A stretch of 64,000 bases of DNA from Cranoglanis bouderius (lineage: Eukaryota > Chordata > Actinopteri > Siluriformes > Cranoglanididae), in the NCBI GenBank assembly GCA_023630585.1, contig CM042565.1, forward strand, positions 342,501 to 406,500, read 5' to 3'. Below the pieces are notes generated by a model. The model had not been told where the DNA came from and did no database searches. It saw nothing but the letters and a program-made list of their open reading frames with translations. The position numbers and the translations under genes were made by a program. Positions 14,500 through 24,920 of this stretch are shown in pieces. Numbering within the stretch: position 1 is the stretch's first letter; the number at the start of each line of letters is the position of its first letter.

Positions 14500-14737
14500 G
14501 ATGGCCGGTGTCGATCCTTCTGAGAGAAAAAAGGGATAAAAACAAGTTAATGGTTAAAATGAAAAGTGTGGAATGCAGAACACTACAGTATCAGTTTCCC
14601 TTCATTAGTGTTTTCCAGACATGTTTTATTTAAAGGAGGATAGAGGGTCAGTTATTCTGTAAAGAAGCAAACATACTAAATTACTGGTTAATTACTAAAG
14701 CTGACTCCCCCTGGTGTAGAGGGACATCGTGGACATT

Positions 14738-15780
14738 TCATGTTCTCAGGCAGATCTTTGTGATGAGCTCCAAAACACTTCTCCTCCATTCCTCAGGCAT
14801 CCTCTCACTCTCTAAGACCTCGATGAACAACCTAGTTAAAAACTCTACTGCCATCTCTCCTAGACACTTCCATACCTCCACTGGTATGTCATCAGGACCA
14901 ACCGCCTTTCCTCTCTGCGTCCTCTTCAAAGCTCTCCTAACTTCACCCTTGCTAATCCTTTCTACTTCCTGCTCAACAATATTTGCCTCTACTCCTCTTC
15001 TCTCTCTGTCATTTTCCTCATTCATCAGTTCCTCAAAGTACTCCTTCCATCTTTCCCTCACCCTCCTGTCACCTGTCAACACATTTCCATCTCTATCTTT
15101 AATCACTCTAACCTGCTGCACATCCTTACCATCTCTATCCCTCTGCCTCGCCAACCGATACAAATCCCTCTCACCTTCCTTACTATCTAACCTTGCATAC
15201 ATGTCCTCATAAGCTTTCTGTTTGGCCTTTGCCACCTCTATCTTAATCTCACGCTGCATCTCCCTATATTCCTGTCTACTTTCCTCCGTCCTCTCACTGT
15301 CCCACTTCTTCCTAGCTAACCTCTTCTTCTGGATACTCTCCTGAACTTCCTCATTCCACCACCAAGTCTCCTTGTCTTCTTTCCTCCTTCCAGATGACAC
15401 ACCTAGCACCTTCCTACCTGTCTCCCTGATCACTTTGGCTGTAGTAGTCCAGTCATCTGGAAGCACCTCCTGACCACCTAAAGCCTGTCTCAACTCCTCC
15501 CTGAAAACCGCACAGCACTCTTCCTTTTCCAGCTTCCACCACTTTGTCTTCTGCTCTGCCTTTGCTCTCTTCATCTTCCTCACCACCAGAGTCATCTTAC
15601 ACACCACCATCCTATGCTGTCTAGCTACAGTCTCGGTCGTTGTTAACCCGGGCCCCGACCGATCCGGTATGGAAGTCATGTTAGTGATTCGCATATTGAA
15701 TTTGGCAAAAGTTTTAGGTCGGATGCCCTTCCTGACACAACCCTCTCTATTTATCCGGGCTTGGGACCTCCTGTGGCTGG
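14738..15780 (-). mobile_element. RTE-clade LINE fragment, internally deleted
   Basis: The open frame 15694-14738 encodes the end of the endonuclease, the linker and the start of the RT domain (GKAVGPDDIPVEVWKCLGE is typical of RTE). It stops before the catalytic RT motifs. The 5' side (15694-15780) is the untranslated RTE leader (tccggataaata-like, aagggcatccgacc in minus sense), joined directly to mid-ORF sequence, so most of the endonuclease is missing. It lies in the 5' UTR intron of receptor A, in the same orientation as the gene. Confidence 0.85.
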
Positions 15781-15801
15781 ATTAATATGTTCACTACTCA
15801 C

Positions 15802-16060
15802 CTGCAGTAAATACACCAACAGCTCTTCCAGCACTGATACACAGCACTAACACACACCCCAGCACCGTTAGCTCCAGGAGCTCCAACTGACTCAAATAAG
15901 ACTGAAGCCGACAATAAAATCCGTTTGATGCGAGCAGAAAAACAGTGAAGTTTCCAATCGCAGAGTTAAAAATAAGGTTTAAATGTCGTTGGGTCAGAGA
16001 GCAGGGAGAGAACTGAACTGAACTGAACTGAACTGTAGCTGTGAGTCTATAGCAGCACTG
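15802..16060 (-). other. Probable 5' UTR exon of receptor A
   Basis: A strong donor (CTGCAG|GTGAGT at 15802/15801) pairs with the acceptor TTTTTTCTCTCAG before 14519, 20 nt upstream of the start codon. The exon has no upstream ATG in the receptor frame. Its 5' limit is a guess and lies near the (gaact)n repeat at 16011-16035. Confidence 0.5.
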
Positions 16061-16076
16061 CTGACATTCCGGTAAT

Positions 16077-16088
16077 GAAAAGGAAAGT
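16077..16088 (-). promoter_or_regulatory. IRF/ISRE-like motif upstream of receptor A
   Basis: gaaaaggaaagt fits the GAAAnnGAAA core bound by interferon regulatory factors. It sits just upstream of the probable first exon. The match is short and could be chance. Confidence 0.35.
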
Positions 16089-16299
16089 ACCCTGTCCCAA
16101 ATAGAGCACTTCCTGTGGACTTCAGAGGGCGCTCACGAGCGGTCTTCATCGAATTCCACACTGCAGCAGGTTCACTGCGATCCGCCACCCAACGGTCCTG
16201 GCAACAGACCAATCAGAAAGCGGAGGCGGATGGGGGAAGTGTGATGGGGTAAGTGTGATGGGGTAAGTGTGATGGGGCTATTAATAGACGGCTTTTGGT

Positions 16300-17814
16300 G
16301 CGGACTCAACATCGTGACGCCGGAAGGAGATGTTGGCGGTTGTTGTTGTTTTCACTGTGTTTATATATATATATATAAAATCATGGTTTTTATCCGCTTC
16401 CACACCAGTAACATTTGGGAACGTGTTTCAGATTCTGTTTACACTCATTAGCTCATTTCCTAACTTGCTGATGTAGACAGATGTTGTGTGATTGAAGGTA
16501 AGCTCGAGCCCATTAGGCCCAGTCAGTAATCGTGTCCTGCTTATACTGAATCCTAAAAATGAACCGGAAGCCACTGAAGGGAAGTTACACTGGAGTGATG
16601 ATCCTCTTCTTTGTAGCAGAAAGTAGCAGAGCTGCAGTGTTGTGAACTAGTTACAGATGTGTGACAGATGACTGGCTGATCCCAACATACCAGCCATTAC
16701 AGTAGTCCAGAGGGGATCACATTAAAGCATGAACAACTTTTCCTAGGTCATGGAAGGAAAGAAATAGTTTCATTTTGCTGAATGTTCTGAGCTGAAAGAA
16801 GCTGCTTTTAACCCCAGTAACTACAGACTGAGTGATATTATAGCTTCAGGGCGCCATCTACAGGCGACAGAACACAACTACTGTGAATGGACTTTTCTCT
16901 GATCAGATATTTCATCATAATACCACAGTATTTTTATCCTGAAGCCCTGAGCTTGTTATGTAACACCACATGTTCAACCTGTAAGAAATGTTAGTGAGTT
17001 TTCAGCTCTGTTTCCCACTGCTGCCCAAACTTATAACTATTAAAGCATTTAGAATATATAACAGTCATGAGGATATAGTAATATAGGTTCATAATCTGAT
17101 AAAAATCATGATCTAATAGAAAATATATTCATGAGGATTAAAGTGTGTCAGCATGTTAGACGTTATTGATGAAACTGGACATTTTACATGCTGTAGAACA
17201 AACTGCAGTTAAGAAACTGTATTAGTGAATAAGGTTTCTATCCTGAGCTCAGCTTTCTCTCCGTGTGGAGTTTCACATGTTCTCTGTGTCCAAGTGAGTT
17301 TCCTCCAGGTTCTCTGGTTTTCTCCCCCTCCCAAAACATGCAGGTATGTTGAATATAACACAATACATTAATATGGCCTTCATATGGCTGTTACAAAATC
17401 AACCGGCGTTTCATAACTTAAATATGAATGTAGAAATATTTGTTCTAGAGTTATGAGAAATTATCTTCACCTCAGAATTCTTATTTATTTATTTTATTTT
17501 AACCCACAAACACATGATGACGTCGAATCCCTGATGGCTTCCTGTGGACCCTTTTCAAAGTTCTGGGATTAGAACCAAGAAGTAAACAAAATCAGATAAC
17601 GAGTGCAGCAGGTTTACTGAGGTAAACCACCAGCACAGTGTAGCGAGAGCTACTGGAGGTAGCTTATTATTCAAACAGCAAAATTTAAATTGAAGTGATT
17701 ACCAGATACAGAAGAGATGGATTACTGCAATTAGGAAAGAGGAAATTTTGAATTAATTTATTATTTACAATAAACTTACAAAAATCTACACACAGCAGAA
17801 TGTGCAAAAGGTAA

Positions 17815-17865
<51 letters not shown>

Positions 17866-18460
17866 CATGGCTGCCTCCAGGTTAATTATTTGTTAGCAGC
17901 AAGCTAGTGATGAGTGATTAGTTAGTGTATCTCCATAATACAGTGATCTGTATAGTCAGTGTTAAAGATGTAACAAGTGAATATGTCTGCATGTTAATTG
18001 ATCCAAAGCAGATACTTGTGTATAGTGTAACTCACATTATTTAATGTACTTATAACTCATGTAAGGAATGCTGCTGATACTGTAAGCAGCCATGTTGATT
18101 TGACATCACGGGTTGAGGAGACACCGTCCTGAGTCTCCTGTGCTGTGTTCATGAACACTGTACATGTGCAATAAACCACACTGCAGAGCGGGTCCCAGTA
18201 AAACACTCATTCATTCACAGTGCAGTAATAATAGTGTAAAGTGTAAAGTGTTGTTTCTTCAGCACTGAAAACCGCCACATGATGGATCTCACTCACAGGA
18301 AGTGCAGCATGGAGGTATTTATGAGTTTAACCTATTAGAGAAAGAAGCTGTTACACTCCTTCCATGCCCCGTAAGGAACCTATTGGATCTCAGTGATGTT
18401 ATTTTAGAATAAACTGTTTTATGCTCTGGTACACAAACTGCCTTGTTAGGCTAATATAAC
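16300..18460. other. Intergenic DNA between receptors A and B
   Basis: No exon is supported. 17255-17345 (gtgtggagtttcacatgttct through aaaacatgcaggt) matches a widespread teleost retroelement tail. 16540-16860 also looks like dispersed repeat, less surely. Confidence 0.45.
17816..17863. repeat. (AAT)n microsatellite
   Basis: Sixteen clean AAT units. Confidence 0.95.
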
Positions 18461-18763
18461 ACTAGCTAGCTGGAATTAGCGTACCTGATGACACCTGACC
18501 AAAACTACTGAAATTATTAAGTGCATTCAGCGTAATAAAAGTTCTTATTAGAATAACGCTATTAAATGCACACACTTGCTTATGAAGGAGAATTAATTGA
18601 TCAAAATGTAAAAATATATATTTGAATATTAAAGTAAAATGAACAATAAGCCTGTTGACTGAACTATAACTAAAACAACAGCTATTTTCCCCCAAAAGAC
18701 TAAAACTCAAACGATGTAAATGTAAAATCTCACACTGCTCCTCCTCTGTGCTGCTGGATGAGA

Positions 18764-19076
18764 TCATGTAGCTTCACCCTCTTCTCTCTGCACCACTGTC
18801 TCATTTCCTCCAGATGTTCCTTCAGGTTCACCTCTGTGCTGCTTTGTGAAGTTGTTTAACTCCACCCTCTTCTGTCCACACCACTGTTCGATCTCAGCCA
18901 GATTGTTCCTTGTCTCTGTGATGATGTCGGAGCTCGTACCCTGCAGGTGTCCTGCTCCATCACCACTGAGCTGCTGTAAACTCTTCATCACCTTCTCCAT
19001 CGTCATTATCATCTGGTCAACACACACACACACACACACACACACACATCATTATACACCAACCACACACTTAGCA

Positions 19077-19108
<32 letters not shown>

Positions 19109-19967
19109 AACACCATTACACACCAACTGCACACTCACTACATACGCAAACACCCCCCCAAGACCACCCTATAGCTTTGCTATACACACCTATTATGCAT
19201 CAACTACACACATCCAGCTAAACCTAAACTAATTAAGTAACTAACCTGAGTAACCTAACAAACCTAAACAACCTGACCAACAGAAAGAACATAAATGACC
19301 TCACTCACTCAAACAGGGATATTTAGTTTTTTTCTGTTAGTCAGAGTGTTCAGGATAGTTAGGCTAGTTTAGGATTGTCAGGCCATTTAGATTAGTTACA
19401 CTGATCAGGTTACTTGGGTTAGTTAGATTAGTCGAGTAATTAAGGTAAAGTTCAGCAGTGGCTCGTGTAGATTTTGGTGTTGCAGGACGACATTAATGAT
19501 GACAGTTTCTCGTACTCGACTCGTGCCGTAGGGTAATAGCTAGTGAATTTTTAGAGTAATCCTTTAATCAGCAGTTGAGTTGATAACATACAGTCATCCA
19601 GTATTTCACACTCACTTCTTATGTAAGACATTATCTGCTCCATAATCACCCTTCAAGCTCTCATTCTGTAGAATATATCTTATAACAGAAATGGTTCTGT
19701 ACATCATAGACACAATGTATTATATTTTATTATAAGATTTTGTTGGCCTCAGAGTATGTTTAAACTACCCTGATCTGGCAACTAATCAGGCATTACCTGT
19801 CCCTGACTGCTGTTCCTCCCCAGAGCAGGGTTCAGTGTGATTCCTGCCCCAATAGACCTCTATTAGTGCTTGTTGCAGTTCCTATTATTGACCACTAGGT
19901 GTAATAATAACTCTATGGCGCTAAATGGGACAGTGAGCACATCTCATTTAGAAAGGTGCACAAATCA

Positions 19968-20024
<57 letters not shown>

Positions 20025-20335
20025 AAACTATAAACATACCCTTCCTCTCTCAGTCAGCAGAAGTCCTTCTCCTTCTTCACCATTGCACTCTTTCAGCTCT
20101 TCTCTCTTCGCCTTGCAAAACAATTTTATCTGTTCTGAATATTTAGGGTTCTCTCTGTACTGCTGTTCCAGTTCCTTCATTGCCTCCTCTGCCTTCTGCA
20201 GAGCCTCTGTGGCACTGGAGGAGCTTTTATTGCCCTGCTTTTTCCCAGGTCGAGCCTGCTGTATAAGCTTGTTCACATGTTCCAGCTGCTTGCTCACCTA
20301 TTAAACACATACACACACATACACACACACACACA

Positions 20336-20382
<47 letters not shown>

Positions 20383-21115
20383 TCTCATCTTGCAGGATTA
20401 TCTCTGAGGTTTAGGCCAAATCCTCCATATTAAAAAATGAGCAGTAGAAATAACTACAAGTTATATATACAGTGGTGCAATGTTTTGGAATGGCCAAGTG
20501 GAAGGACCTGAAGCGAGCAGTTCATGTGAGGAAACCCACCAACATCCCAGAGCTGAAGCTGTTCTGTACTGAGGAACGGGCTAAAACTCCTCCAAGCCCA
20601 TGTGCAGGACTGATCAACAGTTACCGCTAACGTTTAGCTGCAGTTATTGCTGCACAAGGGGGTCACACCAGATACTGAAAGCTAAGTTTTACTTTTGCCC
20701 TCACAGATATTGGTTCATTTTCCTCAGTAAATAAATGACAGAGTATAAAATCTTTGTCTCATTTGTTTAATTGGGTTCTTTATCTACTTTTAGGACCTGT
20801 GTGAAAATCCGATGATGTTTTGGATCATATTTATGCAGAAATATAGAAAAGTCTAAAGGGTTCACAAACATTCAAGCACCACTGAATATATCCCATCTGA
20901 ACTGCCATGTTGGTAAAGACTGCATTATACGTTGGTCCTACAACAGAGGTTAATTTCGCTCTTTTCTATCGTCTCACACTGAAGCCAAGAGTTTAAAATG
21001 CAGAACAATAAAATATACATGATGTTTAAAAAGACGTGTCAGATGTCCTGAGCTAGTGGTGCAGTGGTAAAACTAAAATAGATAAAAACCAAACACCTTA
21101 TTTTATACACACACC

Positions 21116-21156
<41 letters not shown>

Positions 21157-21294
21157 GGCTGCTTGATGCAGTTACACTTACCTTCATGAAATCCCGATGG
21201 ACTGCATTCTTTTGGTATTTTATCAATCCAAACAGACCCAGCAGCAGAATCACCAACAGCACTATTAGTACAATTATCCACCAAGGAAACTGCT

Positions 21295-21355
<61 letters not shown>

Positions 21356-23527
21356 TACATCTAGCTGTGACACTTCCCCTGCAGATTGGCAGGTTACACG
21401 CTCCCTGAGACACACTGAGACGTACCTTCCACAGAGACGGTGTACACGCGAATGTCTTCATTATTCTCCGTGTCCCTGATGGTGTAACTTCCACCATCAC
21501 TCGGCGTCACGTCTCTCAGTGTGAGCTCTGGGTAACTGAGTGATGTTCTGTGTGTGTATTCAGCTTTACACTGTAGTGAGCGTTGAGTCACGTTGCAGAT
21601 CTGTTCACCATCAGCTGAATCTCTGCTTGTATAAATCACCTCCACTGGCTCTGGTACGGACAAATCCAGGATCAGATCTTCACCAGACTTCATCTGAACT
21701 GCTGAGAACACGGCTGAGGAGAAAAAAACATTCAGCTGTATTTAAATTGAAAAATAAATCATTAGAGCTGCATTCAGAGTGCAGTATTCACAGGGGGAAA
21801 GTTGCTGGTGTTCAGAGTCGGGTTACGCAGCTGCTTAAGTGGATTTTCTGATCTCCATGTTCAGATTATTAAAATCACCTGCGTGTAGTTCACGCTTCCG
21901 TGTCAGAGACGTTTTATAATAGTGTGTAGACCTTTAACCACAATCACCTTTACACCTGAAAAAATCAGGGATAGAAAATGTGAACTGAAGAAGGAAATGA
22001 TATTTTTCTTTGCTGACAAATGTAAATTGATGTATGTCCGAGAAGCATCTCCTCCGATGTCCACTGTGTGAAAAACCCTTTTGTGCAGAGTGAAAATATG
22101 ATAACTTCATTAATAGTGTAATATTTGTGTAAGGGCAGTATAGTGGTGCAGAGGGTTGCATTGTCTGTGCATCAGTGTGTGAATGAGCATGTGTGCCTGG
22201 TGCCCTGCGATTGACTGGTTTCCCACCCGGGGTATATTTTCCTGCCTTACATCCATTGGTTCCACCCAGATTCTGGATACACTGCGACCCTGACCAGGAT
22301 AAAGCACCTACTGACTGACTGAATGAAACTTTATGTATTTAATTCCGTAGTATATTTAAGTGTATTTACAGCCCAAACAAGGAACAATGTTCTTAAAGTC
22401 AAGGTCAGAAGCATGCATAACTGAGACACTCCTCTGTTTTAGATAAACTCCGCCCACACATACGTAACTCTCACTTAATTTCTGAATAGCGCTTAAGTGT
22501 GTAGTTACATCTGAGATCTGAATACTGATGTGTGTAATTTCAGGATTAAATCCTAACTGTGCTCTTAACTCTGAATGTGACCCCAATAATTCAGAGTGAA
22601 TGTTTTATCAGCAGTAGAAGAGATAAAGACACTTACTCTCAATTCTGAGGCGCCATGTAGAGAAGTCTGAGATGCCACATTCACACGCGTACGTGTTCCT
22701 CATACTGTAATTAGCTGCAGTGATGGTGAGAGAGAGATCTCCCTTCTGGTACTGATCATGAGACATTTCATATCCCTTCACCACTGACCTGCATGATGTC
22801 TGATCACACCGAGCGAAGACAACAGTTCGATTATTCAGCAAGGTCCATTTGGCCTCAGCAGTACATTGATGTTCACATGAGAGAGTCACAGGCTGATGAA
22901 GCTTCACTGTTTTAGAACAGACAGCAGCTGATACAGGAGCTGAAACAGAGAATAAACTGAGAGTGAGCAGTGAGAGTGTACAGTGAGAGTGAGCAGTGAG
23001 AGTGAGCAGTGAGAGTGAGCAGTGAGAAGTGAGAGTGAGCAGTGACAGTGAGTGTACAGTGAGAGTGAGCAATGAGTGAGCAGTGAGAGTGTACAGTGAG
23101 AGTGTACAGTGAGAGTGAGCAATGAGTGAGCAGTGAGAGTGTACAGTGAGAGTGTACAGTGAGAGTGAGCAGTGAGAGTGAGCAGTGAGAGTGAGCAGTG
23201 AGAGTGTGCAGTGAGAGTGAGCAGTGAGAGTGAGCAGTGAGAGTGTACAGTGAGAGTATACAGTGAGAGTGTACAGTGAGAGTGAGCAGTGAGAGTGTAC
23301 AGTGAGAGTGTACAGTGAGAGTGTACAGTGAGAGTGAGCAGTGAGAGTGTACAGTGAGAGTGTACAGTGAGAGTGTACAGTGAGAGTGAGCAGTGAGAGT
23401 GTACAGTGAGAGTGAGCAGTGAGAGTGAGCAGTGAGAGTGAGCAGTGAGAGTGAAATGACACTTACCAGTGGTGAATGTGAGGGTGAGTAAGAACAGGAC
23501 ACAGTGATGAATGCTGCAGGACTGCAT
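18764..23527 (-). CDS. Receptor B: two-Ig-domain membrane protein with long coiled-coil tail, 424 aa
   Basis: Six coding exons join in frame: 23527-23467 (signal peptide, MQSCSIHHCVLFLLTLTFTT), 22939-22637 (Ig 1), 21713-21426 (Ig 2), 21297-21182 (membrane helix about 223-245, then phase change to 0), 20297-20040 and 19012-18764 (intracellular). Domain 1 has SCEHQC, ARCDQTSC and YACEC, with the SHDQYQKGDLSLTIT block shared with receptor C. Domain 2 shows GGSYTIRDTENNE and the C-x8-C pair. Residues 257-424 are Glu/Lys-rich and helical, with motif copies EQIKLFCKAKREELKE (exon 5) and AEIEQWCGQKRVELNN (exon 6). A further copy after it is out of frame. No linker exon like those of A and C and no tyrosine signalling motif is seen. 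Alternative 3' exons cannot be excluded. Confidence 0.8.
19971..20020. repeat. (GT)n microsatellite, receptor B intron 5
   Basis: Pure GT tract 20 bp past the exon 5 donor. Intron 5 also carries CA tracts at 19019-19050, abutting exon 6, and 19092-19108. Confidence 0.95.
20305..20380. repeat. (CA)n tract upstream of receptor B exon 5
   Basis: On the transcribed strand (TG)n lies within 10 nt of the exon 5 acceptor (TTTAATAG). Confidence 0.93.
20470..20884. mobile_element. Non-autonomous Tc1-like remnant
   Basis: The ends cagtggtgcaa and ttcaagcaccactg are inverted partners. The interior (tggaatggccaagtggaagg, aaaatccgatgatgttttgg) resembles a deleted Tc1 copy without a transposase frame. 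It lies in receptor B intron 4. Confidence 0.65.
21107..21154. repeat. (CA)n microsatellite in receptor B intron 4
   Basis: CA tract just past the membrane exon donor. Confidence 0.93.
21301..21354. repeat. (CA)n abutting the receptor B membrane exon
   Basis: On the transcribed strand, 27 TG units run straight into the TAG acceptor of exon 4. There is no conventional polypyrimidine tract. Confidence 0.95.
21785..21905. repeat. Intronic block shared with receptor C
   Basis: ggtgttcagagtcgggttac, gcagctgctt, tggattttctga and cacctgcgtgtag recur in order at 55200-55320, at roughly 85% identity by eye. Here it is in intron 2; in receptor C it is in intron 1. Confidence 0.75.
22135..22325. mobile_element. 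SINE/LINE tail-type dispersed repeat
   Basis: Blocks gtgccctgcgattgactggt, ctgcgaccctgaccaggat and aaagcacctactgactgact match a very common teleost retroelement 3' region ending in a short tandem tail. Confidence 0.6.
22395..22590. repeat. Dispersed repeat shared with 7920-8090
   Basis: Same ordered blocks as the copy at 7920, in receptor B intron 2. Confidence 0.65.
22955..23455. repeat. 13-bp minisatellite in receptor B intron 1
   Basis: About 38 tandem copies of cagtgagagtgag or cagtgagagtgta. Because 13 is not a multiple of 3 and the unit lacks stops, all three minus frames stay open across it. It lies between the signal-peptide exon and the Ig 1 exon. Confidence 0.95.
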
Positions 23528-23879
23528 GGCTGAGGAGACACAACACCACCATCAGTACTGCACAGGTGGAGAATAAAGCAGGAGACAGAAATGGACTCAC
23601 ACCAACATTTTATCATTAAACCTGGAATTTACTGGAATTTGTTTAACCATAAAGCAGTAATGAGTCATTCAACTGTGATAAATTGTAGTAAAATGTACAA
23701 TTGGGTGGTGTGATGAAGTGGAGTTACTGTTGCCCCCAGAGTTGATTATTTTCCTGATGGTTATTAAAATAGCGGAAGCACAGCTGTGTTTCTTCTCATT
23801 AAAACACTGTGTACATGAACCAGTAATAAACACTAAGAGACGCACCAGCTTCACCGTGTCTGATATAAAAGGGTGTATA

Positions 23880-23901
23880 TTTCACTTTCACTTCACTTTC
23901 A
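23880..23901 (-). promoter_or_regulatory. Tandem IRF/ISRE-like motif upstream of receptor B
   Basis: On the minus strand the site reads GAAAGTGAAGTGAAAGTGAA, overlapping GAAAnnGAAA-type elements like those of interferon-responsive promoters. A TATA-like TTTTATATCA lies about 15 bp downstream in gene sense. It could mark a proximal promoter 350 bp before the start codon. Confidence 0.45.
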
Positions 23902-24032
23902 TCTATTGGTCTTTTTAAACTGAAGTGAACATCAATTTAACTTTTTAAAAAATCTTAACTCTGTTAACTTTGTAAACATTGACATGGTTGCAATTGATTC
24001 CTTAAAATTATTATTAATTTTTTTGGGCACCG

Positions 24033-24034
<2 letters not shown>

Positions 24035-24096
<62 letters not shown>
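24035..24096. repeat. (GT)n microsatellite
   Basis: 31 GT units upstream of receptor B. Confidence 0.95.
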
Positions 24097-24099
<3 letters not shown>

Positions 24100-24439
24100 A
24101 TTGTATGTAGGAATTGTTTGTGTTATTTGACTATTTATGTTAGTGATGACCTGCTAGGGGACTGCGGATGAAAATTAGCCTTTGGCTAAATCCGGTACAA
24201 TGCGTGAAATGGAAACATTTATGTTAAAATTTGTACATGGTCCCTTTTGAAATAAATAAAATAAACTAAAAACTAAATACAGTGAAAAAAAGCTCACTGA
24301 ATTTACATAAATCAGACGTGTACATCAGTTCCACACGACTGAATTGTGTTTCACTTTACATCACAATTTGTTTTCATACATCCAAAAAAAACCAATGCAC
24401 ATTACCGCTAAGCACAGAAGATGCGTAGACACTCTATTG

Positions 24440-24890
24440 CTATTCTACCTTTTCTTCTCCTTCTTCTGGCTAGGGTGTCTATGGCAGCCATATGAATATC
24501 CTGACCAAATTTGGGCCCACCATCGGGTCAGATTTGGCCCTAATTTAAAATCCAGGCATCTCAGGATTCCCGGGGTCAAGACGTGTTCAAGACATCCTAT
24601 GATCTTTGTTTAAATTTTCCACCCTTTTGGATTTTGTCAAAAACTTTTTCTTGCTACTCCTCTTACAAATTCATCACCAAATTTGCCACACATCATCTTC
24701 AGAGTAAGCCTCAGAAAATTTATCAAAAGTTTTTTGATTACTCCAAACAGTTTGTCTGTAATGGGTCAACGAATCTGACATCAAAGCTGCCAAACAGAAA
24801 GTGAGGCTGTATCTCAGCAAAGACTCTGCACATTGACACGAAAGGCTATGCAACAACTATGCAACCAGCGCCATCTACTGGTCAAAGGTT
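24440..24890. repeat. Possible dispersed repeat
   Basis: Low-complexity-free, non-coding block ending gcgccatctactggtcaa, a phrase common at repeat-derived sites. I cannot name the family. Confidence 0.3.
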
Positions 24891-24920
24891 ACAATAACAT
24901 GCTAGAAATGCTGACATCTA

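Noticed and set aside
15802..16040. N-terminal extension of receptor A through the 5' UTR exon
   Set aside because: The frame is open across the splice but has no ATG, and the internal Met at 14499 is followed directly by a good signal peptide.
18462..18767. 101-codon minus-strand ORF after receptor B
   Set aside because: AT-rich, lacks domain features; it is the 3' UTR region, apart from the shifted repeat at its start.
22955..23616. Long minus-strand frames upstream of the receptor B Ig 1 exon
   Set aside because: They read the 13-bp minisatellite; only 22939-22637 is exon, set by the acceptor at 22940.
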